DNA from: Tetrapyrgos nigripes
Lineage: Eukaryota > Basidiomycota > Agaricomycetes > Agaricales > Campanellaceae
Direction: 5' to 3'
Assembly: GCA_013368315.1 (NCBI GenBank)
Contig: JAACJM010000185.1
Location: forward strand, 62,001-126,000
Length of the DNA stretch: 64,000 nt
This document shows, one piece after another, positions 21,547 to 33,831 of this stretch (its first letter is position 1; each line of letters starts with the position of its first letter). Made by a program: the position numbers and the translations under genes. The notes beneath the pieces were generated by a model that had not been told where the DNA came from, searched no databases, and was given only the letters and a program-made list of their open reading frames with translations.

Positions 21547-23285
21547 TGAGATGAGATGACAGCATACGTGACTCGAGTTGACACGTGTACGGGACCGACG
21601 CGTCGCGCTCGCGCGTCCCTTTGGCTTTGAGCTTGGAGTTACAAACTGAAAAAAGAGTGGTTGGACTTGTATACGCTGTATTTGAATTGGGACGGTTACT
21701 GTCTCAAACTCATGGTGGTCGTAAGGAAGTTTGGTACAGATGCTGTCCCAGCGTATCAGTACTTAGTCAGGGCCGGGTAGTACACTCCTCCCTCTCCTCG
21801 TCTTGTGATTGGAGCGAGGCCATACTAACCGCGTGTCTCTCATTGTCTCTCTCTCTCTTTTTGTCTTCTTACCCTTTCTCGTTCCTACTCACCATCCTCG
21901 TCATTGCCTCTCACACATTTTGCTTCTGCCAGTCCGCCCCTTACCCGTTTACACTTGTCTCACTTCAATCCCCACAATCCCCACATCTCTTCCTCTTTAA
22001 AGCCTTTCTTCGTGTTCGTATTCTGCTCTCTTTTCCATTGCTCGCTCTTCACCATCACCATCACCGATATCACATCATTCCTCGCAGCCTCAAGCCTTCC
22101 CTTCCAAGTTGCAACGCACCAATGGCAAATATCTAAATATTCGAATATCCAAGCACCGCACCTAAAGTTTGAACTCATATCCACGTTTACTTGATCTTTC
22201 AGAATTCGGGGTGAGATACTGCCCTTGGACGCTCGAATACTTTAGTATGAGTCCTATTTATAGGACGAGTCTTATTGTGAATTTGTGAGCTCAAATGGTC
22301 AATCCCGGGAAAATATATACTTTCTGTCAATACGGGAGACTCGGCACCTTGAAGCACCTTCTCCACAAATTCTCCGCCCAGCTTTCGTCGAGCAACGAAC
22401 CAGTGCCCAGTCCACGGTCCACATCTACTTCTTCAGAGTCAATAATTCAATTGCTTTCTGCGCAATGGGATGAGAACTCGTACCTGCCGCTGTACAGTGA
22501 CCCGCACTGACATTGGCTCAGATGGTAGGACACTTGCCCGACCCCGCCCATCTTCTCATCTTTATCGAATGTAGCTCCACCAATTCAATCAATATCGATA
22601 AAACCTACATCGGCAATACAGAGTGCCATTGATGTCAAGGAGGAAGAGATGGGCGCTGTGATTGGCGGGAATTGAGGGCGACAGTCATCTTAAATAGTAC
22701 TTCTTTGTCATGATCTAGTGACATTGAACAGTTGATACTCATAACTCTATCCCTTCAGCCTGAGATGGTCAGGAAGAAGAGTCCAACTAAACTCCTCATC
22801 CCTGGGTTCATTATCAAGAAGTTCATATCCACTTCCGGTCTGTTGACGATGACACGATATAAGTACATTAATAGCTCATTAAGACGCTCGGAATTTGTTT
22901 CGCCACGACACCGATGAGTCAATGTCACTGTTTGAGGCAGAAGCTTGGCCATGATCTGATGCAAACCCATCGCCCTAATGCCTCTGGGGATGTTGGAGGA
23001 ACAAGACCCATTTTCCAACCCCCGAAATCTGTGTTGGTGATCATTGTGTACTCATGCCTCCGGCTTTCATAACTTGGTCCTGGACGTGCGGTAAACAGGC
23101 GGTTTACACGACCAATTCGAGATGGAATCGTTACCTGCGGTACGATTCTTCGATCTCAATTAATCCTGCCTGTGATTGCAAGCTGCCTCTCCCTCTCACT
23201 ACTCACAGGGCCAGACGTAAGGTCACAGCCAGATCAAAGAACATCAGCCTCTGGTTCTCGCAAGGCTACCACTCCTGTTCATAAA
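21547..23285. other. Intergenic, no gene recognised
   Basis: The first 100 bp are the TDP1 promoter (CGCG-rich, shared with the pseudogene at 4645). The stretch 21,780-22,080 is strongly C/T-rich on the plus strand. The segment ending CTACTCACAG at 23,210 looks like an intron acceptor, so an upstream non-identified exon of the next gene may lie here. No family match is seen. Confidence 0.4.
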
Positions 23286-25538
23286 ATGCAGCGGCCGCGA
23301 GGCTCTCTTGGTTGCAAGCAACTCAATAAGACCAGATTCTGCCTAGATCTGGAGGATGCGGAAAGGAAACGCATTTTACGGTGACCCTGCACACACTTGT
23401 GTTTCTCCTCGAGGTAGCTGAAAAATAGCGTGGAGAAAGAAGCATTTTAGCTGGATTTGTTTGTATTGGAGAAGCTGTATATGACACGCGCGGAAGCAAT
23501 ATCATGAAATTACAAGGTTTGCTTGATGGCCCAGGAGTCACAGTGCAGATTTTTAGCATGCCATTCAACCTGCCGCTGGTGAAACGATATATATTCAAGC
23601 AGCAAACCACAGAAACGTACTTAACATATAACACGCCCATGGACCCCACCGAGAATACTCTCCATAAGGTCTGTGTTATTAGCGTACCGCTGACAATGGA
23701 TCACTAAGGATTGATACGAGCAGGACCCCCGTCTATCCAAACAATTCAGCCTCGCATCTCCGAAGGTTGGGTTGTTGGCTGAATGGTATAAAGATCAGGC
23801 CCCTGATTCCACCAAGATCAACAAGCTCGAGGTTCGCAGTAGTAGTGGTTTCACGATGCTCACACATCGTTTTGTAGTCTTGCACATGTGCGGCGACTCG
23901 GGGCCAACCCATCGAGTAGACAGGCAGGCAGATACTAGGAGGAACGATGCGGGCGGGTTATCGCAATCGGCTCTGCTCCCATCGCGTGCAAAGATGGACA
24001 CTATGGATGTGCTGCATGTCAATCTTACCGCTGACGATGTTGAAGATCTGGAAAAAAGCACGCTCGAAATCGAAATTTCATTCAACGGTCGGGTCGACCT
24101 TTTGAACGTCATCTCCACTTGCTATGCGATTTCCGATGATGTCGATGGGGGGAAATATGATCTCTTCGAGCACAACTGCTTCTTTTTCTCCTGGACGATT
24201 TTGATGGTCTCCTCCCGCGTCTGTCTCCAGCATCAAACGCCAGAAAAGGGTGCTCTGCTGAGTCACTTCGAGAATAAAGAAAAGAAGGAACTGATGGACT
24301 ACATTGTCAAGAAGGGGGTCAACGCGTTCCGAGAAATGGTCATCCAGGCTACGGTCATATTTCGGAAGCAACAACAAGCGGACAGTCCCAATGGTGCTAC
24401 AATCCGAAAGGGCATGACTTATGTGGCACGAATGTTGTGGGCGGCTCCTAGATGGTTTCACCAGGTGGTCGCAAGAATAATGTACGGTGGTAACCTCCAC
24501 GGTGGCCTGAAGAAAACATTGAACGACACTGTCGACAAACGGCTAGATAGGAGCTTAGCCGAGGGAGTCTACTCACGTGTGGTAGGCCACGTCGATATCG
24601 GAGAGGAGTTGAACAGGCATTTATGGGTGGAAGGAGTGCAGGATGTCATCAGACCTGCCCTGGAAAATGGGCTGATAGACTTGTTGTGGCCAGCCATAGT
24701 AGCCGTAATAACAGAGGGTCTTGGCACAGACACTAATACCATAGGAAAAGAGGTCGCCGAGGACATCTTGAACAAATCTCGAGTCTGGCATATCATTGGG
24801 AGAAGAGCAACCCAACTTCTTGCCGTGCAGTCGGCGGCAACGCACGGGGGTATGATGGGGGTGAAGAAGGAAGTAGAGTTGCATATCGAGCAGTATCAAA
24901 AGGAGGCCAAGGAAACGGCAGCCACTGATAGCACCGCAGCGCTGAAGATGTTGAATGAGAGGATGTTTGATTTGGCTTGGGGCGGCGCCCGGAGTGGGGC
25001 TCTGGAGTCTGCACAGGAAACTGCTCAGGCGACTGGGAAAGTTATGCGCTTTACGGAGGAACAAACGAAAGCGAGGAATGAAATGTGGAATGCGGTATGG
25101 ACGGTTTGGGATACTTGCTGGGAAGAAGTACGCCCTCTTGCTCGGAAGAAGGCGCTCGTTGCTGTAGACGATGTTGTAGAAGAAGGGCTCAAAGCTATCG
25201 TCAGGCTCGTCATCAAAGGACTGAAGTCGGGGACGAATCAGCCAACTTTACCCGTTCGCATACTTGGGAGAATAGCTGCGAAACTGCCATTCGATTTTGT
25301 CAGTATTTGCTTTTGCTTCCGGGTCATCTTTTATCGCTGACCGCTGTCATGTTAGATTTCGGCAAAGTCACCTAAGGACCTGACGATATTGGAATTGCAG
25401 GAGTACATGCAGGAGATGATGAAGAGAGCAAAGTTGGGAGACATTGATAGCCTTCAGGCAACGATGGCGCGGGTTTGGGATCAATCCCGGGGGTTCGAAA
25501 CTTCGGGCGTTGGGGAGAAGTTCAAGCGAACCAAGTAG
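23286..25538 (+). CDS. Uncharacterised protein with candidate papain-like (LRAT/PPPDE-type) site and alpha-helical C-terminus
   Basis: No firm family. Exons 23286-23380, 23443-23668, 23724-25298 and 25356-25538 join in phase to 692 residues. The first part (about residues 30-270) contains FVCIGEAVYDTRGSN, LLAEWYKDQAPDS, THRFVVLHM (His155) and YDLFEHNCFFFSWTIL (Cys259). A conserved-looking His followed by Tyr..Asn-Cys..Phe is how permuted papain-like folds of the LRAT and PPPDE groups appear, so a thiol hydrolase is possible but unproved. Residues from about 300 to 690 are helical and charged, with repeated EVAEDIL, EVRPLARKKALVAVDDVVEEGLK and a closing LQEYMQEMMKRAK segment. The ATG at 23286 is the first in frame after a likely acceptor; an upstream exon may exist. 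No signal peptide is seen. The intact frame suggests an active gene. Confidence 0.55.
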
Positions 25539-25790
25539 ATCCTAATCGGCGTAGTGCAGAACTTTGGGGTCTGAACATTGAACGTTAAATTGAAAAGTGG
25601 AGATGGAGCGAGGTTAAACGAGAGGACGGAAGCCGGATTTCCGAAAGGTTCGGGGCTAGATGATGCTAAGCAGTGTTCCGGGAAGTTCGGTGGTAAGGAT
25701 ATATGGGGTTATACTATATTTGGTACCCCGTGGGAAATGGGCTATATTTAGACTGTAAGGAGCCAAACTGCCACTGCTTCGTATGGCAAG
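25539..25790. other. 3' flank of the preceding gene
   Basis: No feature beyond the conserved pre-repeat block CACTGCTTCGTATGGCAAG just before the repeat. Confidence 0.4.
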
Positions 25791-26140
25791 TTATGAGGCC
25801 ATCCCTGAACAAGGTCTACCAATACCAAAGTTTTCGTTCTTACATTGAGCATGACAGAGTATTATCAGCGAAATAAGTACTTGAAGCTTGTCATGGGAAT
25901 CACTGGTCTGGCAGTGCCAGTCGAAGTTATGTGTAGAGCTGTTTTTGTGTACACGTTGATGGGTCAGACAGCGTACATGGCCACTGTGTAGATTGGTAAT
26001 GCAGAGGCCAAGCGAGGATGCTCTGAATTGATTCCAGCGGTAATAAGTGGCTGAAAACCGTGCGGCATATTTATTACAGGGGTGGGAGTTGTGAAAAAGG
26101 TGGCCTACATAAGATAACTCGGCCTTAAAGGGCCTCGTAA
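25791..26140. repeat. Non-autonomous repeat, GAGGCC/GGCCTC family, copy B
   Basis: Begins TTATGAGGCC and ends GGCCTCGTAA. Its last 40 bp (ACATAAGATAACTCGGCCTT) closely match the end of copy C (ACATAAGTTAACTTGGCCTT), and GGGGTGGGAGTT is shared just inside. The middle is not obviously shared, as expected of old non-autonomous elements. No coding frame is recognised. Confidence 0.6.
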
Positions 26141-26541
26141 CCTATAAAAGGTTCAGCAATTAATGAGTAGATTAATGAGTAGCATCTTTCATATGGTGTA
26201 ATTTATCTATCTATCTATCATATATTTCTGCCCACTTACCATCGCAGCCCCATTCGTTTGATGTCAACCTGTTCTATATCAAGTGTTGGGGTTCTTTTCA
26301 TAACACATCTGCTCTTTTCCATGCTGAAGCAACGTTGATCGAAGGCTGTAAACGGGATTGTACATCGCCGTTCTGCGGATTTGAATGCAACCGTTTCGCA
26401 GTGACCCCATCTCTCAGTGACGCTGGCAGACAGTCTTATCCTATAAGGTCAACACACTGAAGCGGACCTTCCACATACCAGTTCGATTCCCTACTGTACG
26501 CCCTTTCTCGCCAATTGGACTCCAGTGATCAGGCTTTAGCG
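26141..26541. other. Intergenic, upstream of membrane protein
   Basis: Contains a short (TATC)n microsatellite at about 26,203-26,220. No gene is seen, though a short upstream signal-peptide exon of the next gene is possible. Confidence 0.35.
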
Positions 26542-28317
26542 ATGAACTGCGATGATATTCGGACCACCAAGGACATTGTTACGAGCTGTCTAACGGTGAT
26601 AATACTCTGCACTTGGACATCTGTTCACCCCAATGTTCCCAACCTATGTCGGAGCGAACATCCTGCTCTAGTGTTCTTGGATCGTGCAAAGATCTTTTTC
26701 GTTGCGTTTGTAGCTCCAGAGCTCATGGTGCTATGGTCAATTCGTCAATGGGTGGCCGCTCGAAGGATGGCAAAAAGGTACAAAGGTATTTCAGACGATT
26801 CTGTGTCTTACGCCTATCAAAGGCTCATTCTCAATGGTTATCCTTCAGTATATAACTGGACAATATCGCATGCTTTTCTTGCTCTCATGGGCGGCTTTGC
26901 ATACTACGACTGCACCGGAAAGTTTCTTTTCCATCTTTGGGACCCAAGCTTCTGCCAACACTTCCGGGACGAAGATAGACCAGAAAGAGAGGAGCAGGAA
27001 AAGAAACTTGAAGAACTGAGGCGCTCAGCGAGGCAGGGCCTGTCTCAAACTTCATCTTATCAAGAAGTAATCATCTCTACGTCTTTTCTCTCTGCGTCGA
27101 GTCGTGGAAACTCACCATTTGAAGCAGCGTTCTCAATCCCTACCAATTCGAGGACGTGCTCAGAACTGTCGACCGTTGGGGCTAGTAACTACACGACATA
27201 CAGTAATTCAGCCCTACCTTTCTTATAAAGTCCATATTGACCATAGCCATTATAGGCTGCCGTAGAGTCCCAGTCAGCGACAAATGACAACACGCCCAAT
27301 GGTCGGCCCCGTACGGGGTCGTATCGCGAGTGCTTACTCGAGTTTTGCGTGGCCAGCGGGATGATCACGACAACTGAAGAGGAGATCTGGGGAACGATCA
27401 GTTCCACAGATGGCCTGGCGAAGCTCGCTACTGTGATGCAACTTTTGTGGTTCATCATCCAGTGCATCGCCCGGGGTGCGGAGAACCTGGCCATCACAGA
27501 ATTAGAGTTTTACACTCTCGGTTTTGCAACGCTCAATCTCACAACTTATTTCTTCTGGTGGAACAAGCCCAGCGGTTTCCAGTACCCCATCCGTGTTTAT
27601 GACCCCAGAGAATGGCCCCTACGATCCCCTCTCGCATACTCCAAACTTGAAGAGAACGACTCGATGGGAATGATCACTCTGCCGCTCACACGGTCCATGA
27701 ATGGAAAGTCGTCTGGATTCTTGAGGAGGTCAATGGAGTCTGCTCGCAAATTCCCCGAGGCAGTTTCGGAGAGGATCAGGAAGGACTACTACCCAAATGA
27801 TTTCAAGCCCTGGAGCATTTTCTTCATCCCTCCATTGGCATTGACCAAATTATTCAACTATGCCCTGAGCGGCGACGCCCTAGGTGCACCAGAACAAGGA
27901 AATCTCTTCACCGCTAGCACGATCAAGGAGCCCACAGGTGTTTACGCCGCCGCTTATGCTGCTGCTGTTGTTCTAGGCCTATTCCATTGCATCTCGTTCA
28001 TGCTTGACTTTCGAGGATTCCCTTCACATCCCAGAGACCAGCATTTGTGGCGTGTGTTCAGTTTGTTGGTGACTCTCCTGCCTCTGGGGCTTGGGGCTGT
28101 CCATGTGTTCACACATTACAGGGGTGTGACAGGCGGGGGACGTCAATATGGTGGCTCCGTACCTATCTCACCGTTCATCGTTTTTGTTTTTACTATTATA
28201 TACGGAGCAGCGCGAATCGTACTCTTGGTGCTTGCAATTAAGCAACTGGTAGACCTTTCACCTTCCGCACTCCAGGACATCGAGTGGCCAGGATTTATCC
28301 CACACATAGTGCTCTGA
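26542..28317 (+). CDS. Multi-pass membrane protein of a basidiomycete-expanded family
   Basis: Resembles a group of large Agaricomycetes membrane proteins of unknown function that begin with a CDDIRT..DIV..CL motif and a HPN(V/I)P segment. Visible features: MNCDDIRTTKDIV, TWTSVHPNVPNL, a helix FVAFVAPELMVLWSIRQWVAARR, a cytosolic loop with EDRPEREEQEKKLEELRRSA, then ITTTEEEIWGTISSTDGLAKL, QLLWFIIQCIARG, FATLNLTTYFFWWNKP and three to four further helices (AAAYAAAVVLGLFHCI, FSLLVTLLPLGLGAVHVF, FIVFVFTIIYGAARIVLLVLA). Two reading frames (to about 27,225, and from about 27,245) must join by an intron with acceptor at ATTATAG|GCTGCC; no strong donor gives the right phase, so the junction is unsure or a frameshift exists. 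Function unknown. Confidence 0.6.
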
Positions 28318-29667
28318 TAGGGCTAACTAGCATAAGTTTTCTAGCTGTAACACCTTCGTCTAGTATGTATTTAACGTGAATCGTACATAATTCTACCATC
28401 TTTACGACTCTCGAATGATGTGTCTCTCCCACCAGTACCTACATACAATACCGGACGATACGGAGCCCACACACCCGTTGTATACACGAAGTATGTAGGA
28501 AGAGGAGGAGGAGGAGTTTATTACCGGCTTGTAGGAAAAGGCATTGGAGGACATTTGATTATAAGCAACTCTTTGCGCCGACACGAAAATACTCCCTGCA
28601 CGTTGAAGTTACAGCAATCCAGACATACCTAGTGACTCAAGTATATGTGTTATTCAATACCCACTCGCTTCCCCTTCGCTCGCGCTCAACATTCATGTTG
28701 ACTAGAGTACGAGTATACGCAGAGGGCTGAAATGTTCGGCCGCAGATTCTTGTACACCAAACATCAAAGCAAGAGCTGATAGATCGAGTAGCGGTCCATG
28801 GTGATAACTAAACATCGGCGAGCTTGAGTGTAAGATAATCTTAACTCCAGTAGTGTCTGGTATCCGCTCGAGAGCAGAGAGTGAATGATCGCAGTAAGTG
28901 ACTCACTATAAATAACTGAACCGAATCTGCATCTTGCCTTAACGGCGATAGAGATCGAGGAAGTGTAGTATGTAAGAGGTACTTCAATTTGAGAGTTCAT
29001 TTTTTGTAGACCTGCTGTAGCTGAGGGTGGCGTTGCGTAGTCACAATACCAAAGATATAGTGCTACAAGGGTGAGGCAAACCGCCTAGGCGTAGCCGCTT
29101 GTAAAGACTCAGAGATTTTCAATAGTACTCTCCAGGTCTTCTTCAATGAGTTTACACAACCAGACATGGCGTGTGCAGCCTGAGAGCACACCTTTTCTTT
29201 GAGGCGATACCGAGATATGACGAAAGCTATTCGACATCGATTTCTAGAGGCGAAAACGAGGTATCCTGGCTGGAACGGTTGAAGGATCGAACATTCGAGG
29301 AAATGAATGCTGGCTGTCAAGGAACGACAGTGGCAATGTTTGGCAATGTATCCCAAGCGCTGAAAAAAAAGCCTCGAGGCAAAAAGGATGGTTCTTGAAA
29401 TAATCCGAACCAGACATAGGGTGTACAGAGCACGCTTCGCCTCGAGGCAACACCGAAATAGTATGATAGACTGTTCTTCCTCGATTGCATTGAATCCAAG
29501 TCGGATGTTCCGGAAGGAATGTCATGGATCCTGAGTGATAGACCCCGGATTTTCTAGCGACGAGAGCAGCGCATGTAAGTAAGTAGGGGGGGGGGGGTTA
29601 CTAGCACTGAACAGGACCTGACTGATCAACGCAGGAACACAGGTTTAGTAGGAGCAGCGGTCTATGT
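28318..29667. other. Intergenic transition into repeat-rich region
   Basis: No gene is recognised. Around 29,155-29,290 and 29,410-29,520 there is a weak degenerate direct repeat starting ACCAGACAT. A run of twelve G lies at 29,586-29,597. Confidence 0.4.
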
Positions 29668-31662
29668 AATTTTGCGTTTACACCGTGCGTTTCATGTAAA
29701 CGCGAGCGTCTACATTTTTGCGTTTTGCGTTTACATTGTGCATTTCATATCATCCAGGCCAAGGTAGACTGATTGAAGATGGCCAACCTGAAATCAATAA
29801 GTAGTTACTTATGTAGAATCTAATCAGTAAATATCCTTTGTGATTTGACCTGTCTCAAACATAGCCTTGCATCTAAATACAACTTAGAAATGGGTTCTTA
29901 GTGTTCCAGAAAGCCATCCCAGTATGATATCATGTGTATAATGTACAGACTTCACTCCCAAGCTAGTGACTTCAGATTTGTAGCTTTAGATTTTCAGATA
30001 TAAGCAAGAAACACTCTTGAACCAAGTATATGCTGATCAAAATTCTATCAAATATACTTTATTATTACTCCAACTTTCAAAAATTGTTGTAAACGCAACA
30101 CATCAATGTGAACGCAAATTTTGAAACGCGAGACGCGCGGTAAACGCACGTGTAAACGCAAAGTAAACGCAAAGTTACGAGGCCGAAGAATGAGGACGAG
30201 TTCTTTACACTGCGTTTCTGCGTGTGGCTATGTTGAGTTTGTCTCGATTTCCTCCGTCTGTCTCCATCAAATTTCTTTCTGATTTTCTCCGGTAATAGAG
30301 AATATGCGCCCCTATTCTTGTAAGTATTCCATTTTCAAGAGCTCGAGGGCTGTATCTTCTTCTCATGTATATTGATTATAGCTCTGAGCCTCTAATTCTA
30401 CACAATGATCTACACTCTAGTACTTTTCTCAGAAATTGAACCAGCAATATCTGTTTTTCGTTGAATATCTTCACTGGAGTGTGGTCTAGCATCTTAAATT
30501 TGAACTCACCGGACTCGTTTCTGCCACGCTCAGCGCTGGCCCACACCCCTTCATAAATGCTAGTGTCTACATCAACACAAATTGTAGACGCTAGCATTTA
30601 CTTTGCTTTACATGATGTTCCACTTGCGTTTACATTTGCGTTTACATAGCGTTTACGCACTGTCATTTTCCACAGCTTAGCCATCATAAAATGGCTGCGA
30701 TAGCTGCAACATCCAACAACTTTCCCATGCATCTCAAATGAAGTTGTTGCTCTTAGTGGATTTGTCAAGGTTGCTGGTACACTTGATTAACCACCCAAGT
30801 CACACAGTTTGAGGACAGATACAAAGCAATTGATTGAAAGATAGAGATAGAGAAAGAGAAACGAGTAGGCTGACTATGCTCTACACTGTGTAGTACTAGT
30901 ACAGAGTGGAGATGAAGTGAACGAACTAAAGGACTAGCTAGAATGTCTAGTGGTTTATATAGAAGAAGAAATGTAGGAGAAAGTGGATAAATGTAGGGTA
31001 AAGATAGGATCGATGGAATGGAAGATTGATTGACAGTTATTATAGAGTTTGATAAGTTCTATAAGGTTCGAAGTTGGTAATATAAGGTTTAAAAGGTTTA
31101 TCGAGGAAATGCAATAAACAAATGATCAGAAAACAGGTTGAATAGTGTAGTAGAAGAGGAAGGAGGACAAAGAACTGTAGCAGTTCGTGACAGGATTCTG
31201 ACTCCTGAGGGATATTATCTGACCAATCTGAAGATGACCTACTGAGACAACTAGGCTAGCTAGCTAGTATGTATGTTATGCCGTGAAATACCCTGTATAT
31301 TATTATTACTTTCAGTACATTTTGTGTGATTTAGAAAGTTATAGCTACTTGCGGGTAGCTAAGATAGGGGCTTGAGCTCTATAGCCTCAGAAACGCAGCT
31401 TGAAGATATCAAACCAGTACAACATGCCAGAAATAATCAAAAGTACAGGTGATAAGCAAGAATACACAGTGAGGAGTATTCGCGAAGTGTAATCATCTTT
31501 GGTAAAATTAGGATTAACACAGCCACTGGACCCACTGGACAGATCAACTGGACGCACATGGTGGATGCACCTGGACGCAAAAATCTAGGTGCCATACACA
31601 GTGTAAACACATGGTATGTAGATGCGCGTGTTTACATAAACATGAGGTGTAAATGCAAAATT
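29668..31662. mobile_element. Non-autonomous TIR element with GCGTTTAC octamer clusters
   Basis: The left end (from AATTTTGCGTTTACACC at 29,668) matches the reverse complement of the right end (GGTGTAAATGCAAAATT at 31,646-31,662) for about 75 bp with mismatches, including shared GTTTACA and TCTACAT blocks. Between them are ten exact GCGTTTAC/GTAAACGC octamers: 29674, 29727, 30626, 30638 and 30649 forward; 29696, 30089, 30140, 30152 and 30163 reverse. The inverted repeat AAATGCTAG...CTAGCATTT lies at about 30,556-30,600. No transposase frame is visible. A solo LTR sits inside. It may be two related elements joined or nested. Superfamily not determined. Confidence 0.6.
30763..31192 (+). mobile_element. 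Solo LTR 1 (TGTCAAGG..TTCGTGACA family)
   Basis: 430 bp starting TGTCAAGG and ending TTCGTGACA, flanked by a perfect 5-bp target duplication GGATT (30758-30762 and 31193-31197). Internal blocks (CCACCCAAGTCACACA, ACACTGTGTAG, CAGAGTGGAGATGAAGTGAA, TTGACAGTTATTATA) are shared with the LTRs at 33416, 34529 and 55328. No internal retroelement region remains, so it arose by LTR-LTR recombination. Confidence 0.85.
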
Positions 31663-32885
31663 CATTCTATCAGTAGGAGCAGTATAGTATTCTTAAAGAT
31701 TCTGTAAGAGAATAGTACTTATTAGTAAAAGTACTCAGGTTCACACAACGTAGTGGGAACAACTGAGGTGTGTCAGACGAGATCATACGGGATATGTGAG
31801 GCTCGTTACGGGCAGATCAGATACATAACCAAACATATATGAGGTGAGCTCAGAGAGAGGTAACGACGATAGGAGAAAGGAATAGGAGCAAAATATAAAA
31901 GGGAATTACTTGTTATGGTAGGGACTCGTTTCTTCAACAGATTCAATTTCCAGCCACAGCATTTTCCCCAACGCCTCCCACAACATACTTCAGGTGCAGT
32001 AGTTCTAAATCTCGATCCAACTAAATCGTGGATGCAGGGGTATCTCCCAAAACCACCTGTCAAGCATGACTTCAAGTTGCTCTTCAATCGCAAAATCCTG
32101 GATATCGAATAAGCTGGTTTTCCAGTTTACTTGCATACCTGCTCCAGGTTGGACATCATCGCTATCAGAGATCCTTGACTCACTGTAATCCATTTATCTA
32201 TCTATCCAAGGGTTGACTGCCATGGTAATAATAACATCCAGGTACCGTTTGGAGGATCAAGAGTCAAAGCAATCTAACTTTGGTTGGGAGTTTGGTGCTT
32301 ATGCATTAGACTTGTGCATCTCCTTTCTGTGCGGTGTGTGCTCACTTATCTGACCTTGTTTTGCAATTTGACACAAGTCAACATTGAGCAATTTAACTGT
32401 AGATTTACTCAAGTACTTATTACAGCACGTCTATACTGGCCAGAGACGTTATTACCAAACCTTCCATAAAACGGAAATTAGCCAGATCCTAGACTAGATA
32501 GTTCATTACAATGTCTCATCATGCTAATACTCCAGGAAATCCAGCATATGCACCCCCTACAATGAGGAATGTGCCGAAGTATTTCCCGCCTGGAGGCATA
32601 TCGGATATGTCGATTGAGAATCCCATGGGTGTTCCATCCGTAGTGATCACTCCATCAATGGCTCCCAGCCGCCTTCTCGTGGTGTTTCAAGCGATATGAA
32701 AGATGGCTCTCGGTCCTCTGGTAGTTTGTTTGTGGGTCCCATTTAAGGGGTAGTGCAGCCAACAGCTGATGTGCCAGAGCTTGCAGGTGTTTGGGTTCTC
32801 GCAGTTATGCTGTTGGTGCATTTGGATGCAGTCTGGGCTGGGGTAGGCCTGATTAGGCATATGTTAGTTTTGGGTGAGTACTAAC
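31663..32885. other. Repeat-region spacer, no gene supported
   Basis: Contains a 62-codon Pro-rich frame at 32,511-32,699 (MSHHANTPGNPAYAPP...) that could be a remnant of a transposon gag-like start, but nothing supports it as a gene. Confidence 0.35.
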
Positions 32886-33366
32886 CACTGGGTGAAAATA
32901 CCCATAAATATGCTGTCATACTGTGATATTACAGAAGACTTACTCAGTGCCACTCAGTTTGTAAATCCTCATGTATTATGGGAGTATTATATGAAAGCTC
33001 AAAATTCACAACAATTCCATAAGGTTTCTGTAAGTCAGGGTGTATTACTAGGGTCTTTCTATGTGACATTGGGTCACAGTAATACATACTACAATACCAT
33101 TGAGAAAATACATAAATATTTTGATGTGACATATAGTCACAGTATATCATATAGTAATACATGCAAGATTTACAGAAGACTTATGAAATCAACTGGCAAT
33201 TAATAGTGATTTACCAGAGCTTTTGATCTCATAAGTCTTCTGTAAATCATGTATTACTATATGACATACTGTGACCATGTGTCACATTAAAATGTTTCTG
33301 TATATCTTAATGGTATTATAGTATGTATTACTGTGACAGAATGTCACATAGAAATACCCTAGTAAT
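32886..33366. mobile_element. CMC/CACTA-like element fragment with foldback arms
   Basis: Begins with the family terminus CACTGGGTG. The segment 33,045-33,200 is the approximate reverse complement of 33,215-33,366 (outer ends ATTACTAGGGT and ACCCTAGTAAT), with a 15-bp loop near 33,205, giving a long imperfect hairpin rich in GTAATAC and TTACAGAAGACTTA. The right-hand terminus is missing. Parts recur at 43,978-44,141 and 55,614-56,180. Confidence 0.6.
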
Positions 33367-33415
33367 GAAAGGGTTGTGGGCCAACACTGCGCATGGCGAG
33401 TACGAGGCCACAGGG

Positions 33416-33831
33416 TGTCACGAATCGCCACTCTGTTCACCTCCCTATTCATTTCTTAACTCCACAGACTACTATTCATTTCTCTCATATTCCCATCATC
33501 ATCTTCCTTGTCTACGGTTACCATCACTTGATCTGACATGTACATCATTTATCTCCTCCGATTCCTATCTCCATGGACATTCTCACCTATTCACTTATTC
33601 TTAATTCACTTCTTTTACATATATACCAAGGGGCTTGTAGTTAGTTCTTTAGTCTGTTCACTTCGTCTCCACTCTGCTCTCAGTACAGTGCAGTGTCGAG
33701 TATAGTCAGCTACTCATCCGTCTCTCGTCCTACTATCTCTTTATATCTCTCTCATCTCACTGTAACCTAACAATCTATCTTGTTCATTGTGTGACTTGGG
33801 TGGTTAATTGCTAAGTGACAATGTTCTTGAC
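33416..33831 (-). mobile_element. Solo LTR 2, reverse orientation
   Basis: On the plus strand it starts TGTCACGAAT and ends TTCTTGACA, the reverse orientation of the 30763 LTR. It is 416 bp, flanked by a perfect target duplication CAGGG (33411-33415 and 33832-33836). Confidence 0.85.

Noticed and set aside
21585..22194. Plus-strand frames with hydrophobic stretches upstream of the papain-like gene
   Set aside because: They come from a C/T-rich promoter-like tract; no consistent exon structure or family resemblance.
22500..22545. TGGCTCAGATGGTAGGAC looks like a tRNA A box
   Set aside because: No matching B box (GGTTCGANTCC) or acceptor stem within 90 bp, so no tRNA can be folded.
26200..26225. 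TATC repeats as a possible CRISPR-like or regulatory array
   Set aside because: Simple tetranucleotide microsatellite; the same occurs near 47,827. CRISPR arrays are not expected in a fungal nuclear genome and no spacer pattern exists.
26478..26492. AGTTCGATTCC resembles a tRNA B box
   Set aside because: No A box or paired arms upstream; it falls in the 5' flank of a membrane-protein gene.
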